NCBI RefSeq assembly: GCF_013410945.1
Contig: NZ_JACCCH010000001.1
Span: forward strand, 434,001 to 498,000
Source of the DNA: Leifsonia sp. AK011
GTDB taxonomy: Bacteria; Actinomycetota; Actinomycetes; Actinomycetales; Microbacteriaceae
Length of the DNA stretch: 64,000 nucleotides
Reading direction: 5' to 3'
Under the pieces are notes generated by a model. That model did not search any database. It was given only the letters and a program-made list of their open reading frames with translations, and was not told the origin of the DNA. A program made the position numbers and the translations under genes. The first letter of the stretch is position 1; each line of letters starts with the position of its first letter. Below are positions 32,014 through 43,719 of this stretch, piece after piece.

Positions 32014-32418
32014 GTTGTTCGTGAAGCCCACCAGCAGTCCACCGGTGATACGAACACTGAAGTTGTACAGAAGTGCCGCGATCGCACCGAGCGCAGTGCC
32101 AACGACAGTGTTGAGTAGGGCGACGACGATCGCGAACAGGGCGACCTGGCCGAGCGAGAAGTCTGATGCGATGTCGAACTCCGGGTTGCCCAGGATGTCC
32201 TTCATGATGTCGTTCAACGAACCGAAGATGCCGGTCGAGTTCAGCACGATCCACAGCAGGATTGTGGCCACGACGAGGATGATGCCGAGGCACACCGCGA
32301 CGAGGAACGAGAACTTCACTGCCGACCAGAAGTCGATGTACACGAGCTTGAGGCGCACCTGCTTGGTGGCCACCGTGCGCTGCGACTTGCGTTGCAGCTT
32401 CTCCGCGACACTACTCAT
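32011..32418 (-). CDS. DUF3566 membrane protein
   Basis: 135 residues. The basic N-terminus ([19 protein letters not shown]) is followed by the first helix ([24 protein letters not shown]) and, after a loop with [16 protein letters not shown], a second long helix ([28 protein letters not shown]), ending [11 protein letters not shown]. This is the DUF3566 family, always found next to gyrA in actinobacteria; function unknown. It overlaps the gyrA 3' end by eight bases, so it is co-translated with gyrase. Confidence 0.9.
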   Translation of the reverse strand: MSSVAEKLQRKSQRTVATKQVRLKLVYIDFWSAVKFSFLVAVCLGIILVVATILLWIVLNSTGIFGSLNDIMKDILGNPEFDIASDFSLGQVALFAIVVALLNTVVGTALGAIAALLYNFSVRITGGLLVGFTNN

Positions 32419-34987
32419 CTACTGATTCGTCCTTCCCAGTGGCTTCGGCTGCCGGGCCAGTTTCGGCACCGTCATCCGCGTCCTGATTGTCCAGATTCCG
32501 CTCACTATTGCGAGCAATCGCGATGATTCTGTCTTCGTCGGCGAATCGAGCGAACACGACGCCCATGGTGTCACGGCCCTTGGCCGGAACCTCAGCGACA
32601 GACGAGCGTACCACCTTGCCACTGGCAAGAACCACAAGGACCTCGTCCTCCTCGCCCACGATCAGGGCACCGGCGAGGTCACCGCGGTCGTCGTTGAGCT
32701 TGGCGACCTTGATGCCGAGACCACCCCGACCCTGTACCCGGTACTGGTCGGCGGCGGTCCGCTTGGCGTAGCCACCCTCGGTCACGACGAACACGTAGCC
32801 CTCGTCGCTGACGACGGATGCCGCGAGCAGAGCATCGCCCGCCCTGAAGTCCATCCCCTTCACGCCGCTGGTGCTCCGGCCCATCGGACGCATCGCGGAA
32901 TCGGTCGCCGTGAACCGGATGGACATACCCTTGCGCGACACGAGCAGCACGTCCTGGTCCTCGTCGACGAGCATCGCCGAGACCAGCTCGTCCTCCTCGC
33001 GGAGGTTGATCGCAATGATGCCGCCCGAGCGGTTGGTGTCGTATTCGGCGAGCGCGGTCTTCTTCACCAGGCCACCACGGGTCGCGAGTACGAGGTACTT
33101 CGCCGCCTCGTAGTCGCGGATGTCGAGGATCTGCGCGATCTCCTCCCCCGGCTGCAGCGCCAGGAGATTCGCGACGTGCTGGCCCTTCGCGTCTCGGCCA
33201 GCCTCCTGCACCTCGTAGGTCTTCGCGCGGTAGACCCGGCCCGTGTTGGTGAAGAACAGCAGCCAGTGGTGCGTCGTCGTCACGAAGAACTGCTCGACCA
33301 CGTCATCCGCTCGCAGCTGGGCTCCGCGCACACCCTTACCGCCGCGGTGCTGGCTGCGGTAGTTGTCGCTGCGCGTGCGCTTGATGTAGCCACCGCGGGT
33401 GACGGTGACAACCATCTCCTCCTCGGGGATGAGGTCCTCGACGCTCATGTCGCCGTCGAACCCGAACAGGATCTCCGTGCGACGGTCATCGCCGAAGCGG
33501 TCGACGATCTCCTGCAGCTCCTCCATCACGATGCGACGCTGCTCGGCAGGCGTCTCGATGATGTGGTGGTACGTCGCAATGAGACGCTCGAGCTCGGCGT
33601 GCTCGTCGACGATCTTCTGGCGTTCGAGTGCGGCGAGCCGGCGCAGCTGCATCTCGAGGATGGCGCGTGCCTGCAGCTCGTCGATCGTCAGCAGTTCCAT
33701 CAGTCCGTCGCGGGCCGCCTCTGCGTCGGCGCTGCGGCGGATGAGCGCGATGACCTCGTCGAGCGCGTCGAGCGCCTTGAGATAGGCGACGAGGATGTGC
33801 ATCCGCTCCTCCGCCTTGCGCAGACGGAACCGGGTACGGCGCACGATGACGTCGAGCTGGTGGTCGATCCAGTGGCCGATGAATCCGTCCAGCGCGAGGG
33901 TGCGCGGGATGCCATCGACGATCGCGAGCATGTTGGCACCGAAGTTGTCCTGCAACTGCGTGTGCTTGTAAAGGTTGTTGAGTACAACCTTCGCGACGGC
34001 GTCGCGCTTGAGCACGACCACGAGTCGCTGGCCGGTGCGGCCGGAGGTCTCATCACGAATGTCCGCGATGCCACCGACCTTGCCCTCCTTCACGAGCTCG
34101 GCGATCTTGAGCGCGAGGTTGTCGGGGTTGACCTGGTACGGCAGCTCGGTGATCACGAGACACGTGCGACCCTGGAGTTCCTCGACGGTCACGACGGCGC
34201 GCATCGTGATCGAGCCACGACCCGTGCGGTAGGCGTCCTGGATCCCCTTGACTCCGAGGATCTGCGCGCCGGTCGGGAAGTCCGGGCCCTTGATGCGCTG
34301 GATCAGCGCCTCGAGGAGCTCCTCGCGCGAGGCATCCGGGTTCTCGAGCGCCCACAGGGCGCCGGCAGCGACCTCGCGCAGATTGTGCGGAGGGATGTTC
34401 GTTGCCATGCCGACCGCGATACCGACCGAGCCGTTCACCAGGAGGTTGGGGAACCTCGAGGGGAGCACGACCGGCTCCTGCGTGCGTCCGTCGTAGTTGT
34501 CCTGGAAGTCGACGGTCTCCTCGTCGATGTCCCTGACCATCTCCATGGCGAGGGGGGCCATCTTGGTCTCGGTGTACCGGTGGGCGGCCGCACCGTCGTT
34601 GCCCGCTGAACCGAAGTTTCCCTGGCCGAGCGCAAGCGGGTACCGCAGGCTCCACGGTTGGACCAACCGCACGAGCGCGTCGTACACCGACGAGTCACCG
34701 TGCGGGTGGAACTGTCCCATGACCTCGCCGATGACGCGAGTGCACTTGGAGAAGCCCTTGTCCGGACGGTATCCACCGTCGTACATCGCGTAGATCACGC
34801 GGCGGTGAACGGGCTTGAGTCCGTCCTCGACGCGCGGAAGCGCACGACCCACGATGACACTCATCGCGTAGTCGAGGTAGGAGCGCTGCATCTCCAGCTG
34901 GAGATCTACCTGGTCGATCTTGTCGTGCCTGTCGTCGACGGGCGCGTTCTCGAACGTGGGCTCCACGGGAGTTTCTTCGTCAGCCAT
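32411..34987 (-). CDS. gyrA: DNA gyrase subunit A
   Basis: 858 residues. Breakage-reunion domain with [29 protein letters not shown], the quinolone-resistance region [20 protein letters not shown] and catalytic Tyr in [10 protein letters not shown]. The C-terminal beta-pinwheel carries the GyrA-box [10 protein letters not shown]. It cuts and reseals DNA to introduce negative supercoils with GyrB. The Ser and Asp positions in the quinolone region are wild type. It lies 32 bases after gyrB and overlaps the DUF3566 gene. Confidence 0.97.
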   Translation of the reverse strand: MADEETPVEPTFENAPVDDRHDKIDQVDLQLEMQRSYLDYAMSVIVGRALPRVEDGLKPVHRRVIYAMYDGGYRPDKGFSKCTRVIGEVMGQFHPHGDSSVYDALVRLVQPWSLRYPLALGQGNFGSAGNDGAAAHRYTETKMAPLAMEMVRDIDEETVDFQDNYDGRTQEPVVLPSRFPNLLVNGSVGIAVGMATNIPPHNLREVAAGALWALENPDASREELLEALIQRIKGPDFPTGAQILGVKGIQDAYRTGRGSITMRAVVTVEELQGRTCLVITELPYQVNPDNLALKIAELVKEGKVGGIADIRDETSGRTGQRLVVVLKRDAVAKVVLNNLYKHTQLQDNFGANMLAIVDGIPRTLALDGFIGHWIDHQLDVIVRRTRFRLRKAEERMHILVAYLKALDALDEVIALIRRSADAEAARDGLMELLTIDELQARAILEMQLRRLAALERQKIVDEHAELERLIATYHHIIETPAEQRRIVMEELQEIVDRFGDDRRTEILFGFDGDMSVEDLIPEEEMVVTVTRGGYIKRTRSDNYRSQHRGGKGVRGAQLRADDVVEQFFVTTTHHWLLFFTNTGRVYRAKTYEVQEAGRDAKGQHVANLLALQPGEEIAQILDIRDYEAAKYLVLATRGGLVKKTALAEYDTNRSGGIIAINLREEDELVSAMLVDEDQDVLLVSRKGMSIRFTATDSAMRPMGRSTSGVKGMDFRAGDALLAASVVSDEGYVFVVTEGGYAKRTAADQYRVQGRGGLGIKVAKLNDDRGDLAGALIVGEEDEVLVVLASGKVVRSSVAEVPAKGRDTMGVVFARFADEDRIIAIARNSERNLDNQDADDGAETGPAAEATGKDESVDE

Positions 34988-35019
34988 TTTTTACTTTCGG
35001 TTTTCGATCGAACTCGAGA

Positions 35020-37095
<2,076 letters not shown>

Positions 37096-37174
37096 CTACC
37101 AAATTCGCGGGAGCAATCGGCCCTAGACGCCCCTCTCGCGAGATTTCTTAGACGGGGTGACCAGATTTGACTAC

Positions 37175-37669
37175 CTATCCATAGGTATCGCGTGGACCGC
37201 GGCCTGGAATTGATCTGGGGCCCCGTTTCCAGGAAGGAACACCCGGCCCGTCAAACCTCACCGACTGGATGCCCGCTTCCGGGAACGCGGTGGCGATGGT
37301 TGTGGTGATCTGCGAACGCATCAGACGCAGCTGGGTGGCCCAGGCCGTCGAGTCGCACTGAATCGTGAGAACGCCGTCCTCGATCCCGACCGGTCTGGCG
37401 TGTTCCGCAGTCTCGGCACCCACGATCTCGGTCCAGGACGACAGGAGGTCGGACTGCGCAAGGGGAGAGGTCCATCCCATCTTGGAGGCGAGCCCGTCCA
37501 TGACATCGCCGAGACCATGGGGATCACGCCCTTCACCGAACGGGACGGTTGCTCCATCCACACGTTCGCGGCGCTTTCTCGCCGTTGATGATCGCATCGA
37601 CGGGTCGCCGAAGATCCGGCGGAACCGCAGGTACACCGACACGTGTTCCGGCTCGGGCGCATCCGTCAT
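37175..37669 (-). CDS. dciA: DciA-family replicative helicase loader
   Basis: 164 residues. N-terminal basic region, then the DUF721/DciA domain: VMDGLASKMGWTSPLAQSDL, LLSSWTEIVGAETAEHARPV, GVLTIQCDSTAWATQLRLM and a C-terminal tail SWKRGPRSIPGRGPRDTYG typical of actinobacteria. DciA promotes loading of DnaB in bacteria without DnaC. It lies between recF and gyrB, the normal place, and overlaps the recF stop by four bases. Confidence 0.93.
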   Translation of the reverse strand: MTDAPEPEHVSVYLRFRRIFGDPSMRSSTARKRRERVDGATVPFGEGRDPHGLGDVMDGLASKMGWTSPLAQSDLLSSWTEIVGAETAEHARPVGIEDGVLTIQCDSTAWATQLRLMRSQITTTIATAFPEAGIQSVRFDGPGVPSWKRGPRSIPGRGPRDTYG

Positions 37670-38826
37670 TCGTCGACCACCTCACCCGCACGGATCCTCA
37701 CGACGTGTGTGGCCAGTTCCGCCGGCACGTCATCGAAGACGGCAGCGGTGATCAGAACCTGTTCGAAATCCGCGACAGCCGCCCCGAGTCGCGACCGGCG
37801 TGATTCGTCGAGCTCGGCGAAGACGTCGTCGAGCACAAGCACCGGGTCGCCCGAGGATGACTCGCGCCGAAGGACAGCGGCCGACGCGAGTTTCAGCGCC
37901 AGAGCGAACGACCACGACTCACCGTGGCTCGCGTAGCCGCGCGCCGGCATCCCGTTGAGTCCCAGCACGAGGTCGTCACGATGGGGACCCGCCAGCGTCA
38001 CGCCTCGGTCGAGTTCAGCGCGCCGAAGGCGCGCGAGCGAATTTCTGAAATCGGTGGTCACCCGATCGACCGACGGAACGTCGTGCACGGTGGCCGTCGC
38101 CTCGTTCTCCTCGGAGTCCGGGTTGCTCGAGAGAATGCTCAGCTGGCTCGACAGTGTTGCGGCATGATCGGCACCGGCGATTGCGCCGTATGCGCGCGTC
38201 ACCTCGGGCGCGAGCTCCGACACAAGCTGCGCCCTGGCGCGGATCAGCTCGGTTCCGAGTCCAACGAGCCGGTCATCCCAGATCTCGAGTGTGCCCAGCT
38301 GGCTCTCCTTGACACCGGATGCCCGTGCCGACTTGAGCAACGTGTTGCGCTGGCGCAGCACGCGCTCATAGTCCGCGATCACCCCACTCATGCGCGGTGC
38401 CCGCAGGACAAGGAGCTCATCCATGAACCGACGGCGACCCGAAGGCTCGCCCCGCACGAGCGCGAGATCTTCCGGCGCGAAGAGGACACTCGAGAAGTAC
38501 CGGGGCAGTTCTCGAGTCTTGATGGGGGAGCGGTTCACCTGTGCACGGTTGGGCGACGACCTGTTCAGTTCGACCTCGGCCAACAACTCACGGCCATCAT
38601 GGGCGAGACGTGCGCGAATGATCGCGGTGTCCTGACCCTGGCGGATCATCGCCTGGTCGCTGGAGACCCGGTGTGAACCGAGGGTGCTCAGGTAGCCGAG
38701 CGACTCGACCAGGTTGGTCTTGCCCTGCCCGTTACTGCCGACGAACAGATTCGGACCGGGCACCAACTCGACGTCAAGAGACGTGTAATTACGGAAGTCG
38801 GAGAGAGTGAGGTGCGTGACGAACAC
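37666..38826 (-). CDS. recF: RecF, DNA replication/repair protein
   Basis: 386 residues. SMC-like ATPase: FVTHLTLSDFRNYTSLDVEL, Walker A GSNGQGKTNLVES, FAPEDLALVRGEPSGRRRF, LAGPHRDDLVLGLNG and Walker B LVLDDVFAELDESRRSRL. It acts in RecFOR loading of RecA at gaps. GTG 38826 gives the standard MFVTHLTLSDFRNY start, five bases after the gnd stop; longer extensions run into gnd. Confidence 0.96.
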   Translation of the reverse strand: MFVTHLTLSDFRNYTSLDVELVPGPNLFVGSNGQGKTNLVESLGYLSTLGSHRVSSDQAMIRQGQDTAIIRARLAHDGRELLAEVELNRSSPNRAQVNRSPIKTRELPRYFSSVLFAPEDLALVRGEPSGRRRFMDELLVLRAPRMSGVIADYERVLRQRNTLLKSARASGVKESQLGTLEIWDDRLVGLGTELIRARAQLVSELAPEVTRAYGAIAGADHAATLSSQLSILSSNPDSEENEATATVHDVPSVDRVTTDFRNSLARLRRAELDRGVTLAGPHRDDLVLGLNGMPARGYASHGESWSFALALKLASAAVLRRESSSGDPVLVLDDVFAELDESRRSRLGAAVADFEQVLITAAVFDDVPAELATHVVRIRAGEVVDE

Positions 38827-38831
38827 GCGAA

Positions 38832-39716
38832 TCAGCTCTTGCGAACAGCATGCCCACCGAACTGGTTGCGAAGAGCAGCCACCGCCTTCATCGCGGGCGA
38901 ATCCTTCTGGCGTGAGACGAACCGGGCGAAGATCGCCGCGCTGATCGTGGGAACCGGAACGGCACGGTCGAGTGCGTCGTGGACGGTCCAACGGCCCTCG
39001 CCCGAATCCTCGACGTACCCTGAGATCTCGTGGAAGTCCGGATCCTCCTCGAGCGCCTTCACGAGCAGATCGAGTAGCCACGACCGCACGACGGTGCCAC
39101 GCTTCCAGGCCTTGAAGGTTCCTGGGACGTTGTGCACGAGATCGTCACGGTTCTCGAGGAGTTCATAGCCCTCTGCCCACGCCTGCATGAGCGCGTACTC
39201 GATACCGTTGTGCACCATCTTCACGTAGTGCCCGGCACCGATCTTGCCGGCATGCACGAATCCCTCGTCGCGCGGTCCCTCTGGTCGGAGCGCGTCGAAG
39301 ATGGGCATCGCGTACTCGATGTCCTTCGCCTCGCCGCCGGCCATGAGTCCGTAACCGTTCTCGAGACCCCAGATTCCGCCCGAGACACCGACATCGATGA
39401 ACCGGATGCCCTTGCCCGCGAGGAACTCAGAATGGACAGCGTCGTCGGTGAACCGCGAGTTGCCACCGTCGATGACGAGGTCGCCGGGGCTGAGCACCTC
39501 GGAGACCTGGTGGATGACGTCATCGGTGATCTTGCCGGATGGCACCATCACCCAGACGACACGGGGCTCGGGAAGCGCGGCCGCGAGCGCGGCGAGATCG
39601 GGCACGTCCGTGACATCCGCGTTGGGGTCGAAGCCGGTGACCTCGACGCCGTTCTTGCGCAGACGGGCACGCATGTTGTTGCCCATCTTGCCGAGCCCGA
39701 TAATTCCGATGTGCAT
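38832..39716 (-). CDS. gnd: 6-phosphogluconate dehydrogenase, decarboxylating, short type
   Basis: 294 residues. Rossmann start MHIGIIGLGKMGNNMRARL, WVMVPSGKITDDVI, IDGGNSRFTDD, FIDVGVSGGIWGLENGYGLM and substrate motif KMVHNGIEYALMQAWAEG. The length (about 300) matches the short GntZ/YqeC-type enzyme rather than the 470-residue form, which is often NAD-dependent. It oxidises 6-phosphogluconate to ribulose 5-phosphate. Its location between dnaN and recF is conserved in many actinobacteria. Confidence 0.94.
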   Translation of the reverse strand: MHIGIIGLGKMGNNMRARLRKNGVEVTGFDPNADVTDVPDLAALAAALPEPRVVWVMVPSGKITDDVIHQVSEVLSPGDLVIDGGNSRFTDDAVHSEFLAGKGIRFIDVGVSGGIWGLENGYGLMAGGEAKDIEYAMPIFDALRPEGPRDEGFVHAGKIGAGHYVKMVHNGIEYALMQAWAEGYELLENRDDLVHNVPGTFKAWKRGTVVRSWLLDLLVKALEEDPDFHEISGYVEDSGEGRWTVHDALDRAVPVPTISAAIFARFVSRQKDSPAMKAVAALRNQFGGHAVRKS

Positions 39717-39738
39717 CAGGTATTCCTCGAAGTAGTCG

Positions 39739-40884
39739 TTAGCGCAGCAGGAGGTTCGGCTGCAGGAGGTACTTGTAGTTGTCGGCACCCGGCTGGTCCT
39801 TCGAGGACTGGCTGGTGATGAGAACGGGGCCGGGCTTGTTGGGATTCTCGGTCTTCGTGAACGAGATGCGCACGAACTCGGAGTGCACCGACGCGAGACC
39901 ATCGAGAAGGAACTGCGGCTTGAGGGAGACGACGGTGTCGGATCCGGTGAGGAACGCGTCGATCGATTCGGATGCCTGGGCTTGCTCGGAACCGATGGCC
40001 TCCAGGGTGAGCCCGTCGATCGTGAACGTGAATCGCAGTGCGGCCTCGCGCTCGAGCACGAGGGACACACGACGCACCGACTCGATCAGCTCTGCGGTGT
40101 TGAGCACGGCGTAGTTGTCGACGTCGGTGGGGAAGAGGCGCTTGACCGGGGGGAAGTTGCCCTTGATCAGGAGTGAGGTGACGGTCTTGTTGTCCGCCTG
40201 GAACGCGATGAGCTCGCGTTCTTCGGAATTGGTGATCGCAACGGAGATGGTGCCGCTGTGTCCGAAGGTCTTGCCGATCTCGGTGAGGGTGCGGGCGGGA
40301 ACGAGAGCGGTGGCCTGGTCGATGCCCGAGGCGCCGGCATCCCATTCGATCTCGCGGACCGCGACCCGGTACCGGTCGGTGGCCACGAGAGAAAGACTGT
40401 TCTCGGAGACCTCGAGCTGGACTCCGGTGATGACGGGAGTCACGTCGTCGCGGGATGCTGCGACCGCGACCTGCGAGATGGCCGCTGCGAAATCCTCTGC
40501 CTTGAGGAGTCCTGAGTTCTCGGACACCTCGGGCAGGGTCGGATACTCCTCGACCGGCATGCTCAGGAGGGTGAAGTTCGCCGAGCCGCAGCTGACGACG
40601 ATCCGACCATCTTCGGTCGAGAACGTCACGGGGGCGCTCGGAAGCCGGCTGGCGATGTCGGCGAGAAGTCGCCCGGAGACCAAGGCAGTGCCAGCCTCAT
40701 CGACCTGGGCTGCAACTTGCGTTCGCGCAGAGACCTCGTAGTCGAACGACGAGAGTGTGATCCCCTCTGCGGTGGCCTCGATGAGCACACCACTCAGGAT
40801 GGGGAGCGTCGTTCTCTGGGGGAGAAGCTTGACGGCGAAGGAGACGGCTTCACTGAAGACGTCACGGTTGACCTGGAACTTCAC
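39739..40884 (-). CDS. dnaN: DNA polymerase III sliding clamp (beta subunit)
   Basis: 381 residues with three clamp domains; recognisable segments are MKFQVNRDVFSEAVSFAVKL, ILSGVLIEATAEGITLSSFD, SRDDVTPVITGVQLEV, RLFPTDVDNYAVLNTAELIE and the C-terminal YKYLLQPNLL. It tethers the polymerase to DNA. GTG 40884 is chosen because GAGGGG (40897-40892) lies seven bases upstream on the minus strand; the alternative GTG 40899 has no RBS. The dnaA-dnaN intergenic region is part of oriC. Confidence 0.97.
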   Translation of the reverse strand: MKFQVNRDVFSEAVSFAVKLLPQRTTLPILSGVLIEATAEGITLSSFDYEVSARTQVAAQVDEAGTALVSGRLLADIASRLPSAPVTFSTEDGRIVVSCGSANFTLLSMPVEEYPTLPEVSENSGLLKAEDFAAAISQVAVAASRDDVTPVITGVQLEVSENSLSLVATDRYRVAVREIEWDAGASGIDQATALVPARTLTEIGKTFGHSGTISVAITNSEERELIAFQADNKTVTSLLIKGNFPPVKRLFPTDVDNYAVLNTAELIESVRRVSLVLEREAALRFTFTIDGLTLEAIGSEQAQASESIDAFLTGSDTVVSLKPQFLLDGLASVHSEFVRISFTKTENPNKPGPVLITSQSSKDQPGADNYKYLLQPNLLLR

Positions 40885-41246
40885 GGAAACACCCCTCACC
40901 CGTTCGATGGTCTGGGCGTTAATACTTGCACAGGAGGGTGTCGCTCGGTCCCCAAGGGTTATCCCCTGAAATTTCTCTTCTCTCTAGGGACAACATTCTT
41001 AACCGTTGTGGAACTTGTGAGTAACCCGCTCGGGCCCGCGTCAACACTGGAAACTACAACCGTGTGAGATGTTGACGAGCAGTAGGACGTCGTGGGGATA
41101 GAACTTAGTTCATCAATGAACGCAATTCGTTTTCCACAGAAACCCGTCCGTCATCAACAGGCCGCTCAGCGTGTCTCCACAGTTATGCACAGGTTGTCCA
41201 CAGTGTGAAGAAACGGGTAGACAATCGGGTATGGTGCGCGCCCGGT
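40885..41246. other. oriC, dnaA-dnaN segment
   Basis: A gene-free stretch of 362 bases, AT-richer than its surroundings. DnaA boxes: TTGTCCACA (41194-41202, perfect), TTATGCACA (41183-41191, one mismatch), TTTTCCACA (41130-41138, one mismatch), weaker TTATCCCCT at 40959-40967. A perfect hairpin GTTCAT-CA-ATGAAC lies at 41108-41121, in the most AT-rich part, a candidate unwinding region. Confidence 0.8.
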
Positions 41247-42650
41247 TTAGCCGCGGTTGTTCTGCTTGATCCGGCTCGTCAACTCCGTCACCTGGTTGTA
41301 GATGGAGCGGCGCTCCTTCATCAGTTCGGTGATCTTCTTGTTGGCGTACATCACGGTTGTGTGGTCGCGGTTGCCGAACAGCTGACCGATCTTGGGCAAC
41401 GAGAGATTCGTCATCTCCCGGCAGAGATACATGGCGATCTGTCGTGCCGTTGCCACGGCCTGGGAACGGGATGACCCGTACAGGTCGTCGACCGTGAGTT
41501 TGAAGTACTCCGCAGTGTGGTTGATGATGTCGACCGGCGCGATCACGTTGTCCTCGTCAAGCGTGATCAGATCCTTGAGCACAGTCTGAACGAGGGCCAT
41601 GTCGACCGGCTGGCGGTTGAGACTCGCGAATGCCGTGACGCGGATGAGAGTTCCCTCGAGCTCACGGATGTTCGACGAGACCTTCGAGGCCATGTACTCG
41701 AGGATGTCGGGCGAAACCTGGAGCTTCTCGCTCTGCGCCTTCTTGCGGAGGATCGCGATGCGCGTCTCCAAGTCGGGTGCCTGGACGTCTGTGATGAGAC
41801 CCCACTCGAATCTCGAACGCATCCGATCCTCGAAGCCGGTCAGGTGTTTCGGGGGCAGGTCGCTCGTGATCACGACCTGCTTGTTGTGGTCGTGCAGTGT
41901 ATTGAAGGTGTGGAAGAAGGCTTCTTGGGTCGAGTCCTTGCCCTGGAGGAACTGGATGTCGTCGATGAGAAGGATGTCGATCTCGCGGTAGCGCGACTGG
42001 AATACCGAGGCCCGGTTGTTGGCGATCGAGTTGATGAAGTCGTTGGTGAACTCTTCCGAGCTCACGTAGCGAACGCGGATGCCCGGATAGAGGCTCTCGG
42101 CGTAGTGGCCGATCGCGTGGAGGAGGTGGGTCTTGCCGAGCCCGGAGTCGCCGTAGATGAAGAGGGGGTTGTAAGCCTTGGCCGGCGCTTCGGCCACGGC
42201 CACTGCTGCAGCATGTGCGAAGCGGTTGGACCCACCGATGACGAAGTTGTCGAAGTTGTACTTGGGGTTGAGACGCGAATCCGAGCGACCGGACTGCCGG
42301 GCATCCGACACGATCGTCGGTTCGATGTACGCGGCCTGCTCGGTGAGGTCGGGCGCCTGCTCGAGGGAATCCTGTTGGATGTCGGGATTCACGACGATCG
42401 CGAAGTTGATGACCTCCTGGTCGTCACTGAGTCCGGCGATCGCATTCAGGAGAGGAACGCGGATGCGCTGCTCGAGCATTCCGCGGGTGAGTTCGTTGGG
42501 CACCTCGAGGTAGAGGGTTCCGCCCATGATGCCCTTGGGCTCGACCAGGTTCACGAATCCCATGAGCTGCGGTGTGATCCGCTCGTCCGAGGAGAGGCGA
42601 GCCAGCACGGAGCGCCAGATCTCCTGGGTCGGGTCCGATTCATCCGACAT
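41247..42650 (-). CDS. dnaA: Chromosomal replication initiator DnaA
   Basis: 467 residues. Domain I (about 1-80) begins IWRSVLARLSSDERITPQ; domain II is short; domain III starts NPKYNFDNFVIGGSNRFAHA with Walker A GDSGLGKTHLLHAIGHYAE, Walker B DILLIDDIQFLQG and sensor motifs in RMRSRFEWGLI; domain IV has the signature FGNRDHTTVMYANKKITEL that binds DnaA boxes. It initiates replication at the flanking origin. The order dnaA-dnaN-gnd-recF is canonical. Confidence 0.98.
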   Translation of the reverse strand: MSDESDPTQEIWRSVLARLSSDERITPQLMGFVNLVEPKGIMGGTLYLEVPNELTRGMLEQRIRVPLLNAIAGLSDDQEVINFAIVVNPDIQQDSLEQAPDLTEQAAYIEPTIVSDARQSGRSDSRLNPKYNFDNFVIGGSNRFAHAAAVAVAEAPAKAYNPLFIYGDSGLGKTHLLHAIGHYAESLYPGIRVRYVSSEEFTNDFINSIANNRASVFQSRYREIDILLIDDIQFLQGKDSTQEAFFHTFNTLHDHNKQVVITSDLPPKHLTGFEDRMRSRFEWGLITDVQAPDLETRIAILRKKAQSEKLQVSPDILEYMASKVSSNIRELEGTLIRVTAFASLNRQPVDMALVQTVLKDLITLDEDNVIAPVDIINHTAEYFKLTVDDLYGSSRSQAVATARQIAMYLCREMTNLSLPKIGQLFGNRDHTTVMYANKKITELMKERRSIYNQVTELTSRIKQNNRG

Positions 42651-42918
42651 GTCTGCCCTACATCCTCAAGCGTTTATTCACATGGTTATCCACCGCTGTG
42701 GGGGGACGGACAACCTATAGTTGGCCTCATCCGCCGGGGCAGATGGCTGGCTTTACCTTAGTTCTCCACAGGCCATGGTTTCCAACCCCAGTCTGTTCAC
42801 ATGTGGATAATCAGTGAACGTTTGACCCGGTCGGCTTAAGCACGTAGCTTTAATCAGTTGACTTCCGGCCCGGAGGGCCACATTCTGCGGATTCCCGCTG
42901 CGCTTTGGAGATATCACT
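42651..42918. other. oriC, rpmH-dnaA segment
   Basis: A 268-base region between divergent dnaA and rpmH with DnaA boxes TGTGGATAA (42802-42810, perfect on the minus strand), TTATCCACC (42686-42694), TTATTCACA (42674-42682) and TTCTCCACA (42762-42770), each with one mismatch. GTTCAC (42795-42800) and GTGAAC (42814-42819) flank the perfect box. Confidence 0.75.
42822..42850 (+). promoter_or_regulatory. rpmH promoter
   Basis: TTGACC (42822-42827) and TAGCTT (42845-42850) are separated by 17 bases, a good sigma-70-type promoter. The perfect DnaA box at 42802-42810 lies just upstream of its -35. Confidence 0.65.
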
Positions 42919-43056
42919 ATGAGCAAGAGAACGTTCCAGCCGAACAATCGGCGTCGTGCGAAGGTACACGGATTCCGCCTTCGTATGCGCACCCGCGCCG
43001 GTCGCGCCATCCTGGCCGCTCGTCGTCGCAAGGGTCGCACCGAACTCTCCGCCTAG
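42919..43056 (+). CDS. rpmH: Ribosomal protein L34
   Basis: 45 residues: [20 protein letters not shown], then [23 protein letters not shown], the complete conserved L34 sequence. It is a 50S subunit protein. The ATG follows GGAG at 42906-42909. First gene of the rightward rpmH-rnpA-yidD-yidC-khpB operon. Confidence 0.98.
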   Translation: MSKRTFQPNNRRRAKVHGFRLRMRTRAGRAILAARRRKGRTELSA

Positions 43057-43065
43057 TACCGGCTC

Positions 43066-43404
43066 GTGCTTGCCAAGCCGAACCGGGTGACACAGCCCCA
43101 CGACTTCAAGGCCATCGTGCGCCGGGGTCGACGGTTCGTCTCGGACACGATGGTTCTCTACGTGGTTCCCACGGAGAGCGATGTGTCGAGGTTCGGCTTC
43201 ATCGTGACCAAAGCGGTGGGTGGCGCCGTCGTGCGTAACTCCGTTCGGCGCCGTCTTCGTTCGGCATCCCACGATCTGCTCCCCACGCTCGGCGCCGGGA
43301 GCGACGTCGTCGTGAGGGCACTTCCAGCTTCTGCCGAGGCTCCGTGGGCTACCCTTCACTCGGAGATCGCTCGTGGTCTCGGCACGATGGCGAGGAGAAG
43401 ATGA
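43066..43404 (+). CDS. rnpA: Ribonuclease P protein component
   Basis: 112 residues. Begins MLAKPNRVTQPHDFKAIVRRG; the RNA-binding helix is GGAVVRNSVRRRLRSASHDL, the hallmark RNR motif. It assists the RNase P RNA in trimming tRNA 5' ends. GTG start, nine bases after rpmH. Stop overlaps the yidD ATG by four bases. Confidence 0.96.
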   Translation: MLAKPNRVTQPHDFKAIVRRGRRFVSDTMVLYVVPTESDVSRFGFIVTKAVGGAVVRNSVRRRLRSASHDLLPTLGAGSDVVVRALPASAEAPWATLHSEIARGLGTMARRR

Positions 43405-43712
43405 ACAGCGCTGTAGCGTTTGCGCTCCTCGTGCCACGGAACATCTGTGTCGCAATACTCACTGCATATAGGGCGGTCATCTCTCCGCTCTACGGTGACG
43501 TGTGCCGCTACTACCCCTCGTGTTCTCACTACACGCTCCAGGCGATTCAGCAACACGGCGTTGTCCGTGGCGTCTGGCTCGGAACACGACGGATCGCACG
43601 TTGCCACCCCTGGGCGGAAGGCGGCATCGACGATGTCCCTGCTCGCCCACACGATCGCTACCGGGTAACCCGTTCCGGTTTCGTTGTCGCGTCAAGCCAC
43701 GGAAGGGGCTAA
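43401..43712 (+). CDS. yidD: YidD, membrane protein insertion efficiency factor
   Basis: 103 residues: IAILTAYRAVISPLYG-like start (ILTAYRAVISPLYGDVCRYY), then PSCSHYTLQAIQQHGVVRGV, WLGTRRIARCHPW, with the three conserved Cys of the family. It is thought to help insertion of membrane proteins by YidC. The ATG lies in the ATGA overlap with rnpA. Confidence 0.95.
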   Translation: MNSAVAFALLVPRNICVAILTAYRAVISPLYGDVCRYYPSCSHYTLQAIQQHGVVRGVWLGTRRIARCHPWAEGGIDDVPARPHDRYRVTRSGFVVASSHGRG

Positions 43713-43719
43713 CCCGCAC

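Noticed and set aside
33176-34609. 477-residue open frame antisense to gyrA
   Set aside because: It covers gyrA on the other strand; the composition is typical of GC-rich antisense frames and no known domain is visible.
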